In this document: positions 23,180 through 33,014 of the stretch, piece after piece
Numbering within the stretch: position 1 is the first letter of the stretch
Layout of the letters: each line of letters opens with the position of its first letter
Source of the DNA: Theocolax elegans
Lineage: Eukaryota > Arthropoda > Insecta > Hymenoptera > Cerocephalidae
Length of the DNA stretch: 64,000 nt
Direction: 5' to 3'
Assembly: GCA_026168455.1 (NCBI GenBank)
Contig: CM047430.1
Location: 6,037,448-6,101,447, forward strand
Notes under the pieces: model-generated
What the model was told of the DNA's origin: nothing
The model's database searches: none
The model's input: the letters and a program-made list of their open reading frames with translations, nothing else
Position numbers and translations under genes: made by a program

Positions 23180-23815
23180 AATCGAGGAAGCAGCCCGAAA
23201 CAACGAAAAAGATATCGTTGAACAAAAACGCGAAGTCTGGGAAAGAGCCGTAACCGAGGAACTTCATTTATTATTCGATCAAAATATTGAAAATGAAGCA
23301 ATTACTAAACAATTAATTGAACAATGTCATTCTTGTAATGACACAGTTCATGAACAGATTTCGTCCATCAATAGGAATTTAATGGAAAAATTAGAGGTTT
23401 TAACGTCTAAAGCACTAAAACATTCGGACGAAATCAAAAAATTATCAAAACGATTAAATATTGTTAAACAAGAAAATAATCGAGTAAATGCTAATATGCA
23501 TAGTTTAAATTTAGAATTGGACGAAATACAGAAAGAAATAACCGTAAATTCAAATCCAATAGATTTAAAAAATGCGTTAATTAAATTAATAAATGATAAA
23601 GATGAACAAATGCAAATTAAAATAAGTAAAATCGAGGAAGAACTAAAAGTGTTCTCCGATCGAGTAAATCAAGTCAATTTAAATGCAATTAATCACACAA
23701 TAGGAGAATATGTACCAAAAATAAGGTTACAACTTCCTAAATTTTCAGGAGAATCGTCAGAAGAACGCCCTACGCGATTCTTAAACGAACTTGAGAAATA
23801 TTACATAAATATTCG
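23180..23815 (+). pseudogene. Gag of mdg1-like element 1, 3'-truncated
   Basis: This would be the capsid precursor of an LTR retrotransposon. The open frame runs from before 23180 (EIEEAARNN, then VWERAVTEELHLLFDQ) through a long coiled coil to the capsid start LQLPKFSGESSEERPTRFL, and is cut at about 23815 by a repeat that starts with ATATTCGGCC. It aligns along its whole length with the longer Gag at 55712-56923 (ITWEKTVTNELELLFNQ; LNMPKFSGKPDERPMRFL). The ATG at 23382 is internal by that comparison. Nucleocapsid and pol are absent. Confidence 0.8.
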
Positions 23816-23967
23816 GCCACCGCCGAGTCTAAGTTGTCAGGATTGGAGGCTACGCTTCACATATATATATATATATATATAATATATATATGTTGAATCC
23901 TGAATTCTTAGACAGGGCGGCTGCGGCGGCGGCGAAATATTTATATATTACATATATATATATATAT
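23806..23967. repeat. Palindromic (CGG)n/(AT)n repeat
   Basis: 23806-23860 (ATATTCGGCCACCGCCGAGTCTAAG...CAGGATT) and 23890-23945 are inverted copies around an (AT)n core. The second copy has (GGC)n. A further copy is at 53195-53262 with (CGC)n. It borders the foldback element in both places. Confidence 0.65.
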
Positions 23968-25050
23968 GGATGGTTCTCTGTGACATCGAAGATAAAAAAA
24001 ATAAATATTGCTATAACTGTGGGAATATGTTTTAGAGGTATCCAGTAGTTCTCCTGAATTTTTTCAGATTTTTTCTAGGCCATTATTTTAAGTTATAGAC
24101 AGTCAAATTTGACATTTTAGCACTTTTTTGCATTATATGCCCATGTTCATGAATTTTTAGCTCCCAGGGAATGCATTTTGCACTAAAAACATAAATATGA
24201 CTTTTTTTGTAAAATTTTCTGAACTTTTCATTAAAAATACTTTTAAACACATAAATGTATGCTGTCAGACTCTTGTAAGCCATTTAAACCATAAATAGTG
24301 AAAATCAGCAATTCTGCTCCGGATTCTAGTAACCTAATACTGTCTAAAAGATTTCTTTTTATAGTCAGAAACTGCCTAAAAATTTCCAGAGTGGGTCTAA
24401 ATCATTAAGATCACTTATGATATCACGTATAATAATATTTGTATTTTTAGCAGCTTCCAGGAGATTAGATGGATACTGAAACAAGTGAAGATACTTTTCT
24501 ACCACTCCAAGGTAAGTGCATCAATTTTTTTGCAATGATCATGCTAATAGATTCATCGTTATAAGGCAACAAATATACATTTCTATTAATATTTCGGGCG
24601 CTTTTCCCGGATATTTTGACCATAAGTGATCTTAATAATTTAGACCCACTCTGGAAATTTTTAGGCATTTTCTGACTATAAAAAGACATCTTTTAGACAG
24701 TATTAGGTTACTAGAGTCCGGAGCAGAATTGCTGATTTTCACTATTTAAGGTTTAAATGGCTTACAACAGTGTGACAGCATACATTTATGTGTTTAAAAG
24801 TATTTTTAATGAAAAGTTCAGAAAATTTTACAAAAAAAAGTCATATTTATGTTTTTAGTGAAAAATGCATTCCCTGGGAGCTAAAAATTCATGAACATGG
24901 GCATATAATGCAAAAAAGTGCTAAAATGTCAAATTTGGCTGTCTGTAACTTAAAATAATGGCCCAGAAAAAATCTGGGATACCTCTTAAACATATTTCCA
25001 CAGTTATAGCAATATTTATTTTTCAACTTCGATGTCACAGAGAACCATCC
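23968..25050. mobile_element. Foldback element with 430-450 bp arms and exon-like centre
   Basis: 23968-24419 and 24621-25050 are inverted copies with ends GGATGGTTCTCTGTGACATC, set in (AT)n. The 201 bp centre is unique and holds a splice-flanked mini-exon (24451-24511). A single right-arm copy is at 52661-53185. Confidence 0.9.
24451..24511 (+). other. Mini-exon-like sequence in foldback centre
   Basis: Preceded by GTATTTTTAG (acceptor-like) and followed by GTAAGTG (strong donor). It contains an ATG at 24469 and then 14 open codons (MDTETSEDTFLPLQ) ending in phase 1. It could be the first coding exon of a larger transposon from which the foldback derives, or a captured host exon. Splicing is inferred from sequence only. 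Confidence 0.5.
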
Positions 25051-25060
25051 ATATATATAT

Positions 25061-25061
25061 G

Positions 25062-25092
<31 letters not shown>

Positions 25093-25126
25093 GCGGAATA
25101 TTTATTTAATATAAATATATATATAT
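25061..25126. repeat. (GT)n microsatellite and CGGCG-ATATTTAT link
   Basis: The same order, foldback right arm, (GT)n, CGGCG(G/T)AATATTTAT and then Helitron-like 5' end, recurs at 53185-53330. Confidence 0.75.
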
Positions 25127-26240
25127 TTTAAAGTTGTTTATTCAAGAATAGATAATATATGTATTTTTTCCATGCGCAAAAGAAAGTTGTGTATGTAACT
25201 TGAAAGAAGGTGTATTATTTTACTCATTTCTGAAAAACTCATAAAAATTTTTAAACGTGTACACAATAATAATAACGGATCTAAAATTTAATGCTTTAAA
25301 TACACATGCAAAATTAATTGAAGATAAAATAAATATTAATCAAGTAAATCATACACTTTTCCAAACATCCACATGATATATATAATGGGTTAAAAATTGA
25401 ATACATTAATTATTGCATTTTTAAGATAATTCTATTATAAACAATTAAACATATTAATTATTGCATTTTTAAGATAATTTTGATATAAACAGTAATGGCA
25501 AAAGAAAATTCAAATTTTGCAATATAGAATACGAATTACATTTTAAAATTTTCTGAAAATTATTAATTTAGGATAATTTAATTTAAATATTTTTTAAATT
25601 AAAATTTCAAAATTGTATGGATATATAAGTGAGTAGATTATGTATATTTATATAAAACAATATTTTAAATAAAGAAGTATGTATTTATTAGAAACAGAAG
25701 CTGATTTAAGGAATGAATTTGTTTATAATAATCAAAATAAATATATGGACTCTGTATGTAAAGGGAAACATACATTGGATATAATTATGGATTAAAACGC
25801 AAAATTTGAAAGAGGGTGAAAATTACGAATTACGGGAGAAATGGAAGAAACAGGTGTTTATTTATATGTCACTAAAATGATATAAATAGTTCTTTAAAAT
25901 TAATACAAAATTTAATTATTTAAGAAGAAAGTTTTATTACTCTAAAAGTACAAAATACTAATGTCATAGAAGTTTTGGCGATGATCCTTCGTCATTAAAT
26001 AAATTAATTTTAAGAGGTAAAGTTCTATTTAGATCCGCTTAATACAATCCAAAATATTAGTAAGTTTTTACTAAATACTACAATTAAGTATATGCACTTT
26101 AACATTTTCGGTAAGTAAATTTTTCATTAATATTTATAATTATTAAAGTATAAATTTAAGCTTTATAAGAATTCATATAGTTTAAAATTTACAGTTAACA
26201 TTTAATATGTCTCAATTATTTTTATTATTTTTATTCTGAG
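25127..26240 (+). mobile_element. Helitron-like non-autonomous element, copy 2, 3'-truncated
   Basis: Non-coding AT-rich sequence shared with the other copies (starts TTCAAGAATAGATAATATATG; contains TTACGGGAGAAATGGAAGAAACAGG). It lacks the terminal GC hairpins and stops near 26240. Confidence 0.65.
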
Positions 26241-26255
26241 ATCTATATGTATATA

Positions 26256-26311
26256 TGTGCGTGCGCGCGCGCGCGTGTGTGTGTGTGTGTGGGTGTGTGT
26301 GTGTGTGTGCG
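26256..26311. repeat. (GT)n/(GC)n microsatellite at 3' border of R1-clade copy 1
   Basis: Alternating GT with GC and one GGG interruption. It directly abuts the 21-base poly(T) (poly(A) on the element strand) of the retrotransposon. Confidence 0.9.
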
Positions 26312-26553
26312 TTTTTTTTTTTTTTTTTTTTTCCGAAGAGGTGGAGAAATGCTTAATGCACCATGACTGGAGCCATGCGAGACTCCCCGTGTGTGGGACT
26401 CTCCTACCGAAGGATGTCGATAGGCATACCCACTAAAACTCCACCTCTTTTCTTACCTTTATTCCCCCGCGGGAGCCGCCGCAAGGCATTACTTCACGGA
26501 GGGAGGCAACGGCTAGACTAGCCCACTACTGCTGCCATCGCAACTCTCCACTC

Positions 26554-27013
26554 CTATTCTCTTCTGATGAGACCCAGCCTGTCCACTACGGACGTACAGA
26601 GGGTCACTATCGCGTTCCATCCCTCCTGGGAGCCAAGCAGGCACGCCCCGATGCCCTCAGGGGTGAGGGGACCGCTCCAAGTGATTTGAAATTGGTCCCG
26701 TTCCTCCCTGAAACGAGGACACCGTAGGAGGACGTGTTCCACGTCTTTGTTCACCCCTGGACAAGCCGGGCACTCTGCGCTGCCGTAGACCCCTAATAGG
26801 GGAAATAGGTAGCTACGAAAGCATCCATGCCCGGTCAACACCTGGGTAAGCTGGAAACTGACGAAACCGTGTTTCCTGCTCGCCCACTCCCGGATCCGCG
26901 GGATGATGCAGTAGGTCCAGCGGCCGTCCCTGGCTGAGTCCCATCTCCGCTGCCACTCCCCTACGGCCCGCAATGACCACCACTAGCGCCACGTCGTCCG
27001 CGAAAGCCACCAT
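26554..27013 (-). pseudogene. ORF2 C-terminus, R1-clade copy 1
   Basis: The frame at 27013 begins with the catalytic VAFADD of RT and then, after VVV, jumps at about 26970 into a sequence normally several hundred residues downstream. The other frame (26973-26554) gives EWQRRWDSA, then RKHGFVSFQLTQVLTGHG, and the C-terminal zinc motif CPACPGVNKDVEHVLLRCPRF, ending in RRE and a stop. Comparison with copy 2, which keeps the intervening region (about 300 residues at 31800-30970), shows an internal deletion joined close to FADD. The Cys-His motif and tail are normal for the R1 clade. Confidence 0.85.
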
Positions 27014-27097
27014 CGTGACACCCTCCGGAAGCTGCTGCCTAAGCAGGCCGTCATAGACAGCGTTCCAGAGTAAGGGCCCAATGACCGAACCCTGCGG

Positions 27098-28990
27098 CTA
27101 GCCTCCCGTGATGTTGGGGGAGTGCACACTGTCGTCAGTGTCGTAGAGCAGAGCACGGTCAGTCAGGTAACTCGAGGTGACCTTCCTGAGATAGAGAGGC
27201 ACTTGGAAGTGCTGCAGGGACAGCATGATGTTGTCCCATCTGGCAGAGTTGAAGGCATTCCGGATGTCCAAGATGATGATGGCACACATCCGCCATGCAC
27301 TCCGACCAGCATTGATGGCGTTTATGGCTATACCAACAACTCTGCCAACAGCGTCCATGGTCGATCGACCCTTTCGGAATCCGTACTGGTTGTCGGAGAG
27401 ATCTCCGGCCCGACCGATGGCCGCTGCAAGCCTGGCGCAGATCACCCGCTCCAGAAGCTTCCCAACTATATCCAGTAGACAGAGCGGGCGGTAAGATGAT
27501 GGCTCCTCCGGGGGTTTGTTTCCCTTCGGTAGGAGTACCAGCCTCTGCGTCTTCCACTGGACCGGGAAGCAACTTTCTCTCAGGCATGCGTTGAATGCGT
27601 CCAGGAACAAGCCCGGAACACTCATCGCCGCTGTCTTGACGGCCAGGCCAGGTATTCCGTCCGGCCCTGGGGTTTTACGTACGCAAATACCTTTAGCGGC
27701 CATCCTCAGTTCGGCTTCACTAATGTCTGGCGACTCGGCTGCACCAATGGTGGCCATCAGGCCCGTCTCTGCTGCACTTTTCCGATGTTCTGGAAACAGG
27801 TGGCGGAATACTCCGTCCAGAAAAACTGGGTCGGTAGGTGCAACAGCGCCCCCGGGGTTCATCTTATTCATAACCGTTTTATACGGTCTGCCCCAGGGGT
27901 TGTGGTCCACCTCCTCACATAGCTCCCGCCAACACTTTCTCTTGGCAGCCTTGATGGCCACCTTGAGATCCGTCCGCTTTTGTTCGTATTCTGTGGAATG
28001 ATCTTGGAATCGTAATGTTCCCCTTGCTCTTTGGTGCAGCCTTCTGGCACGCAGGCACTCACGTCTCTTCTCTGCGATGTCCTCACTCCACCAGATTATT
28101 GGTGGGCGACCACGAGGGTTGAACTTTACGGCCATAGAGGCATCGCAAACCGCTGTTAAGGCATTCGTGAGCCCTCGTGCTTTTTCTTCGGCGGTTCCCT
28201 CCACTTTTGCCCCCTCAAGGGAGCAGAAGAACGCCTCACGATCAAACGTGGCTGGTGCCCATCTCTCTCTTGCTCCCCTTCCTGCTCTCTTTGTCCTCCC
28301 GCTGGTCAGCTGGAGCTGGTACACGAGTGCTTGGTGGTCACTACCCGTGTAACGATCGCTAACTTTCCAGCCGAGTCCCGCTCCCCCCATCAATCTAGGA
28401 TCGACGAAGGTGAGGCCGACTATGGACGACTTGCCGTCTTTGGTGAAAGTCGGGGTTGTCCCTGCGTTAGCGATCTCCAGCCCCAGTAGAGCGAACGCCT
28501 CGAGGAGTGCGCGACCACGCGCGTTGGTCTTGGCGCTGCCCCAGACCGTCGCCCAAGCATTGAAGTCCCCACCAATTGCGACCGGCAGCCGTGAGGATCG
28601 AGCACTGGTGACGACTGCATGCAGAGATCTCGCAAAGTCCTCGGTGATATCACTGGGCGGGAAGTAGCAGCTGTACATGCGTACCCCCGCCACCTCCACC
28701 CAGGTGAAGCTGGGAAGGGGGGCGACCATCTTTCTGGAGATGTGTATATTTCCACATACCCAGATGGCCGCCTTGCCCGTAGCATCCCTTACCCAGTTCG
28801 ACTTCTCGCGATCCCGGAACTCCTCGCTGATGATCGCTACGTCTGCTCTCTCCTCTCTGACCAGCTGGGACAGCAGGTCCTGGGCCACAGCGCAGTGGTT
28901 GAGATTTATTTGGAGCACATAATCATTTTTGATGTGTGCTCCTTCCTCATGCGAGGTCTTTGCTTTGGCCTCGCAGTCCACTGCTTTGTG
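27098..28990 (-). pseudogene. ORF2 endonuclease and RT, R1-clade copy 1
   Basis: A 627-codon open frame. The endonuclease starts with VLQINLNHCAVAQDLL, a signature of the R1 clade, followed by ISEEF, IGGDFNAWA, TFVDPR and GSDHQALVY; all catalytic residues I can check are intact. The RT starts with GPDGIPGLAVK, then QRLVLLPKG, PSSYRPLCLLD, YGFRKGRSTMDA and LDIRNAFNSARW. A TAG at about 27104-27106 replaces the usual Val in GGVPQGS, and the frame continues beyond it with PQGSVIGPLLWN to FADD. The frame is continuous upstream with the ORF1 zinc knuckle CYWCGQEGHKAVDC, so the true ORF2 start cannot be fixed. Confidence 0.9.
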
Positions 28991-30398
28991 GCCCTCTTGG
29001 CCGCACCAATAGCATTGCGCTGACCGGTCGACTGCGCTCTTGCACTCCCTCGCGATGTGTCCCGATTAGTGGCATCGGTAGCAGCGCGAGGATACCTCTC
29101 GCAGTCAAACTCTGCAATTGACCCATCCGATCCGGAGCTTCCCGTCTTGCAGCAGTTTTTTGGCAGCTACTGCTGGAAGCTGGATGGTCGCAGCTAGAGT
29201 GCCACTGTAGGACCCCCTGGTTTTAATATTATCCGGGGATACCACGTTTGGCCCGAATTTTGCTGCAATCGCTGCGGCCACCTCCGTTGCTGTCGTGGAC
29301 TCGTCCATGTCCCTGATGGTGATAGACACTGTGTGAGTCAGCAGCTGGACCTCTGCTGACCCATTCAGGGTGGACGAGACCACTGTCCTTAGCTCCGCCG
29401 TTTCCGTTCCGGGTCGCCCCAGTTCGAGGAGGAGCTCCCCAGCCCTGGTGTGCCTGATACGCGTGACCCGTTCTCCTAGTGTCTTTAATTCCGGTGCAGC
29501 CTTGACCTTCCGGAGAATGTCAGCGTAGGAAGAGCCCCCGCTAGATGTCTTTGCCTTGATGGCATCTGGGCGTGGGGGTCTTACTCCGGCCTTAGGCTCT
29601 GCCGTGCCTTTGGCCGGTTTGCTGGCACGTTTCTGCTGTTCTTGCTGCTTCGGCTGGCTGTCCTTCATCTTCTTCTTCTTTTTGCCCTTCTTCACTACCG
29701 TGGCCCAGTCAGGGACCTTTGACTGGTTCCCACCGGTCTCAGGGACGGATGGCAAAGCATCTGCTGGCCCACCTTTGTCAGTGGGCTGCTTTGACCCCTT
29801 CTTCCTTTTCTCCGGGGGTTGCTGAGGTGGTGAGGGCTTTCCCCTTTCCACCGGCCTCCTTTGACGCTCTTCAGCGCGGCGACGTTTGGCAGGTTCCATC
29901 CCTACGCGCATCCGCCATTTTAGTTTTCAGCGCTGTCGAACACACAGCACTGTTCACCCGCGCGTATTCATTGAGAGCTCTGCTGGTTGCTCTCGCCATA
30001 CTCTTCAGCTCTTTGTGGATGTTGTTCTTATTAAGAACAAACTCCACCAGGGTGTCTACCTTCTCACGCAGACGGAGAAAAGCTCTGTCAGCGTCACTCG
30101 ACATCCCAGTCGAGGGCAGGTCACACGTAGCATTAGATGCTACAGAGGCCGAGTGACCAACCTCCGCAGCACTTACCATTTTAACGGTGTGAGTTTGGTC
30201 CCCCCCAAAATCCGTGGGACCAGCACTGACCACCGGGGCTTTCACCCGATCGGAATCAGTGGCGGGATTTGACAGGATTGCCACGCCCGCTTGGGGTAGT
30301 GTTGTTTTCAGCTCACTATCCATACTTGGTTTAATTTCGGGGTGCCTTCCCCTATCTGGTTTTGGTTCGCCCCGAATATTTGATTTTTTCGGTACCAT
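28991..30398 (-). pseudogene. ORF1 (Gag-like) of R1-clade copy 1
   Basis: An RNA-binding structural protein of the retrotransposon. The N-terminal frame runs from ATG at 30398 (MVPKKSN) to 29871. A frameshift leads to the 29911-29105 frame, with a Lys/Pro-rich linker and the usual R1-type central region (YADILRKVKAAPELKTLG; RTVVSSTL; DMDESTTATEV). Two CCHC knuckles follow: CYRCH-stop-SGHIAREC (29083-29044, a stop inside the knuckle) and CYWCGQEGHKAVDC just downstream. The protein is broken by at least one frameshift and one stop. The same order is seen in copy 3 at 38370-40640. Confidence 0.85.
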
Positions 30399-30472
30399 TC
30401 ATATCTGGAAAGCATTCCCCTATCCACCATCTGGGGAGGCGCCACGAAGCGGGACTAGCAAACCTGGCACGG

Positions 30473-30473
<1 letters not shown>

Positions 30474-30509
<36 letters not shown>

Positions 30510-30522
30510 GTGTGTGTGTGTA

Positions 30523-30591
<69 letters not shown>

Positions 30592-30596
30592 GTGTT
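30474..30596. repeat. (GT)n microsatellite between R1-clade copies 1 and 2
   Basis: About 120 bp of GT with a few TA/TT interruptions. One side touches the 5' end of copy 1; the other touches the 3' end of copy 2. Confidence 0.95.
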
Positions 30597-31970
30597 TTAT
30601 AAGAGGAGGCGGACAAAAATGCACTTACGCACTGAGTGTGGGGCTCGATCGGCTTGACCTATACCCACTAAAAACCACCCTGCTATGATGGAACTCCAGG
30701 GCTCCTCCTCTCGACTGATCATCCCCCCTCGAAAACCGGCGCGACGCATTACTTCGAGGGGGCAGTCTCGCCACATTGAGCCTCTTCTACGAAACTACCG
30801 ACTCACATTAGCGGGCTGCTGATGTTATTGCCGCCTCTGCCGCCTTCTTCCTCCTTCCTCATGTGATTCAGCCGTTCCACAATAGCAGCTGCAAAGGTCA
30901 CTGCGGCATCCCAACCTTCCTGTGAACCAAAAAGGCATGTCCCAATGCCCCTCGGGGTTAAAGACCCTTTCACCTAGTTTGGAACTGATCCCTTTCTTGC
31001 ATGTATCGAGGACACCGGAACAGTACATGATCCACGTCTTCGTCGGCGCCAGTGTAGGCCGGGCACTCCCCGTTCCCATATATGTGAAAACGGTGCAGAT
31101 AGCTGCGGAAGCAACCATGGCCGGTAAGCACCTGGGTCAGGTGAAAGTTGACGAAGCCGTGTTTCCTACCTGTCCACTTTACCACATCAGGGATGACGCG
31201 GTGGGTCCAGCGTCTTTCACGGGCAGCATCCCATCTCTGCTGCCAGTGTTCGGTGGTCTTAATTGATCACCGATTTCTGCCGCCATTTTCACCGTGGCCT
31301 TCCCGTTGTGGGGCATGCCGACCTTCTCTGTAAGTATCAGCCCTCTCCATCGCATAGAAATCGAGCGGCTATTCTGCAGGCTTGTCGGCAAGCCGCACCA
31401 TAGGTTTTGTTGCTACTTATCGGACCTGCCCAAATCGGAGCTCTATACAAGATTACAGAGCTTACAACTGTCGCTAAAAGGGCCCGGCTAGGTTGCTTCG
31501 GCCCTCCGATATTGGGCATTAAGTCCGACAAAGCCCCAGCTACTCTTGCCGCTTTCGTCCCTGCATTCAAGAGATATTCCTTGAATGATAGCCGTGCAAC
31601 CAAGGTGACATCCAGGTACCTCATAGTGTCCACCGATCTTACAGACCTACCGTTGACGGTAAAGGTAAGCACCGTCTCTGTTTTTTCAGCCGCTAGACGT
31701 AGCCCATGGTTACTCAACCAGACCGCTACTACCTCAATACATATATCTCCAATGTATTGCACCTTTTCGATATTCTTGCCAACGACGACCAACGCCACGT
31801 CGTCTGCAAAGGCCACCACCGACGCTCCCCTGGAAGCTGTTGTGTCAGCAGCCCGTCGTACACGACGTTCCAGAGAAGGGGCCCCAGGACCGAACCCTGT
31901 GGCACGCCTCCGGTAATGCTATAGAAGTGCATGCCATCCTCGGTGTCATAGAGAAGGGTACGATCCACGC

Positions 31971-31971
<1 letters not shown>
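30597..31971 (-). mobile_element. R1-clade non-LTR retrotransposon, copy 2, 5'-truncated
   Basis: The minus strand holds the RT second half and C-terminus. It is truncated at 31971 just upstream of DRTLLYDT, where (GT)n begins. The 3' end (CCTCCTCTTATAAAAC) abuts the other (GT)n. It keeps the region deleted from copy 1. Confidence 0.88.
30970..31965 (-). pseudogene. ORF2 RT-thumb and C-terminus, R1-clade copy 2
   Basis: On the minus strand: RTLLYDTEDGMHFYSITGG, then VPQGSVLGPLLWN and VAFADDVALVVVGKN; then a long frame (31819-31337) with GLRLAAEKTE and the R1-type RAPIWAGP; then, after frameshifts, EHWQQRWDAA and RKHGFVNFHLTQVLTGHG. The Cys-His motif is CPAYTGADEDVDHVLFRCPRY, with Tyr replacing one Cys. 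At least three frameshifts break it. The palm active site FADD is intact. Confidence 0.85.

Positions 31972-32002
<31 letters not shown>
31972..32002. repeat. (GT)n at 5' truncation point of R1-clade copy 2
   Basis: About 15 GT units immediately beside the truncated 5' end, so copy 2 is also bordered by microsatellite on both sides. Confidence 0.9.
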
Positions 32003-32004
<2 letters not shown>

Positions 32005-32107
32005 AATTTTAGAGCGATTTAAAATTTTCATTGTACCACTTGACGTGAAATAGCCCAAATATATATATAGATAATATATATAGATATATATATATATATA
32101 TATATAA

Positions 32108-32534
32108 GAGCCGCGGTGGCTCATGGGTAGAGCTCCCGACTCTCACACCGAGGGTCGTGGGTTCGATCCCAGACGTGTACCTCTGAAAATTTTTTCATGT
32201 GCATTTTTCGAACACCGCGACTCAGTGGCTCGGCGTGTCACTATAATGTGACGCCAGTTCAGGTGCGCGTGCGTTTCGTGCACTTGTCAGTGCATGAGAG
32301 GCACGGGCATCTGAACTATAGGGAACGTTAGGGACGCGAAGATGTAAAGAGGATCGCGGTGGTTCCATCGGGAGGACAGGAAACTGTAATTATTAGACTA
32401 ATTACAGTGACCGATGATATCTTCCGATGGACACAAGCACCACTGTTTCAACTACATGTGCTTTGTTTACAGACACACTGTTCACCTCCGTCGCTGATTA
32501 GCCCTGGCAGCATAAATAGAGTGACGTTAAATAA

Positions 32535-32544
<10 letters not shown>
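32108..32544 (+). mobile_element. tRNA-derived SINE, about 437 bp
   Basis: The head has box A (TGGCTCATGGGTAGAGC, 32117-32133) and box B (GGTTCGATCCC, 32160-32170). An unrelated body of about 340 bp follows, ending in AATAATAAAAAAAAA. It is transcribed by RNA polymerase III if active. It sits between two (AT)n tracts, which hide any target duplication. Confidence 0.75.
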
Positions 32545-32566
<22 letters not shown>

Positions 32567-32574
<8 letters not shown>

Positions 32575-32583
32575 GTATAAAGT
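32567..32583. repeat. Target duplication of the 5S SINE, left
   Basis: TATATTATGTATAAAGT, repeated exactly at 33009-33025. The length fits target-primed reverse transcription. It includes the ATG of the following retrotransposon ORF1. Confidence 0.92.
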
Positions 32584-33008
32584 AACCGACACGGTGGCGG
32601 AGTGGCGGAGACGCACCTCGGCCGGTCACGGAAGTTAAGCAGCACTGTGTGCGGTTCGCACTTGGATGGGTTTGGCTTTCGTGGCGGGTTAGGTGTTTTT
32701 TCACACTTCACAACGTGAGCGGGAGGTGTGAAACATTCGGTTTCGGTGTCAAGGCCTACGCAATGTGACTTTGACACCCAAAAAGAATGTTTCGAATACA
32801 CCGGCCATCTCGGATGAGGTTTTCCCTGCTTCACAGGTTTCCCTCATCCACGGGCATAACCCCGGGCGAATGCGAGATGGTGGGGTTTTTAAGGGAGGGA
32901 TAAAGCACCCACACATACGTGGTAGGTGAACACCGTTAAAGTCCCCCAGGGGATAAACGGTAGGAAGTGCCAGGAAAAAGAGAGCACAAAATCAAGAATA
33001 AAAAAAAA
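32584..33008 (+). mobile_element. 5S rRNA-derived SINE, 425 bp
   Basis: The first 95 bases resemble 5S rRNA, especially its internal promoter: GGTCACGGAAGTTAAGCAGC (32624-32643) and ACTTGGATGGG (32660-32670), in the right order and spacing. A body of about 300 bp follows with internal hairpins (GTGTCAAGG...CTTTGACAC) and an oligo(A) tail. Flanked by a perfect 17 bp duplication. This fits the SINE3 class, in which the promoter comes from 5S rRNA rather than a tRNA. Confidence 0.88.
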
Positions 33009-33014
33009 TATATT

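Larger units (their letters stand above)
26312..30473 (-). mobile_element. R1-clade non-LTR retrotransposon, copy 1
   Basis: About 4.2 kb on the minus strand, from 5' CTCCCGTGCCAGGTTTGC at 30473 to the poly(A) at 26312-26332. ORF1 has zinc knuckles and ORF2 has endonuclease, RT and a C-terminal Cys-His motif. Both ends abut (GT)n. An internal deletion removes the RT thumb region. Two more copies in the window share the 3' UTR motif TTTTAGTGGGTAT. Confidence 0.9.

Noticed and set aside
30214..30688. Frames encoding long Cys-Val or Thr-His runs
   Set aside because: They are translations of the (GT)n microsatellite.
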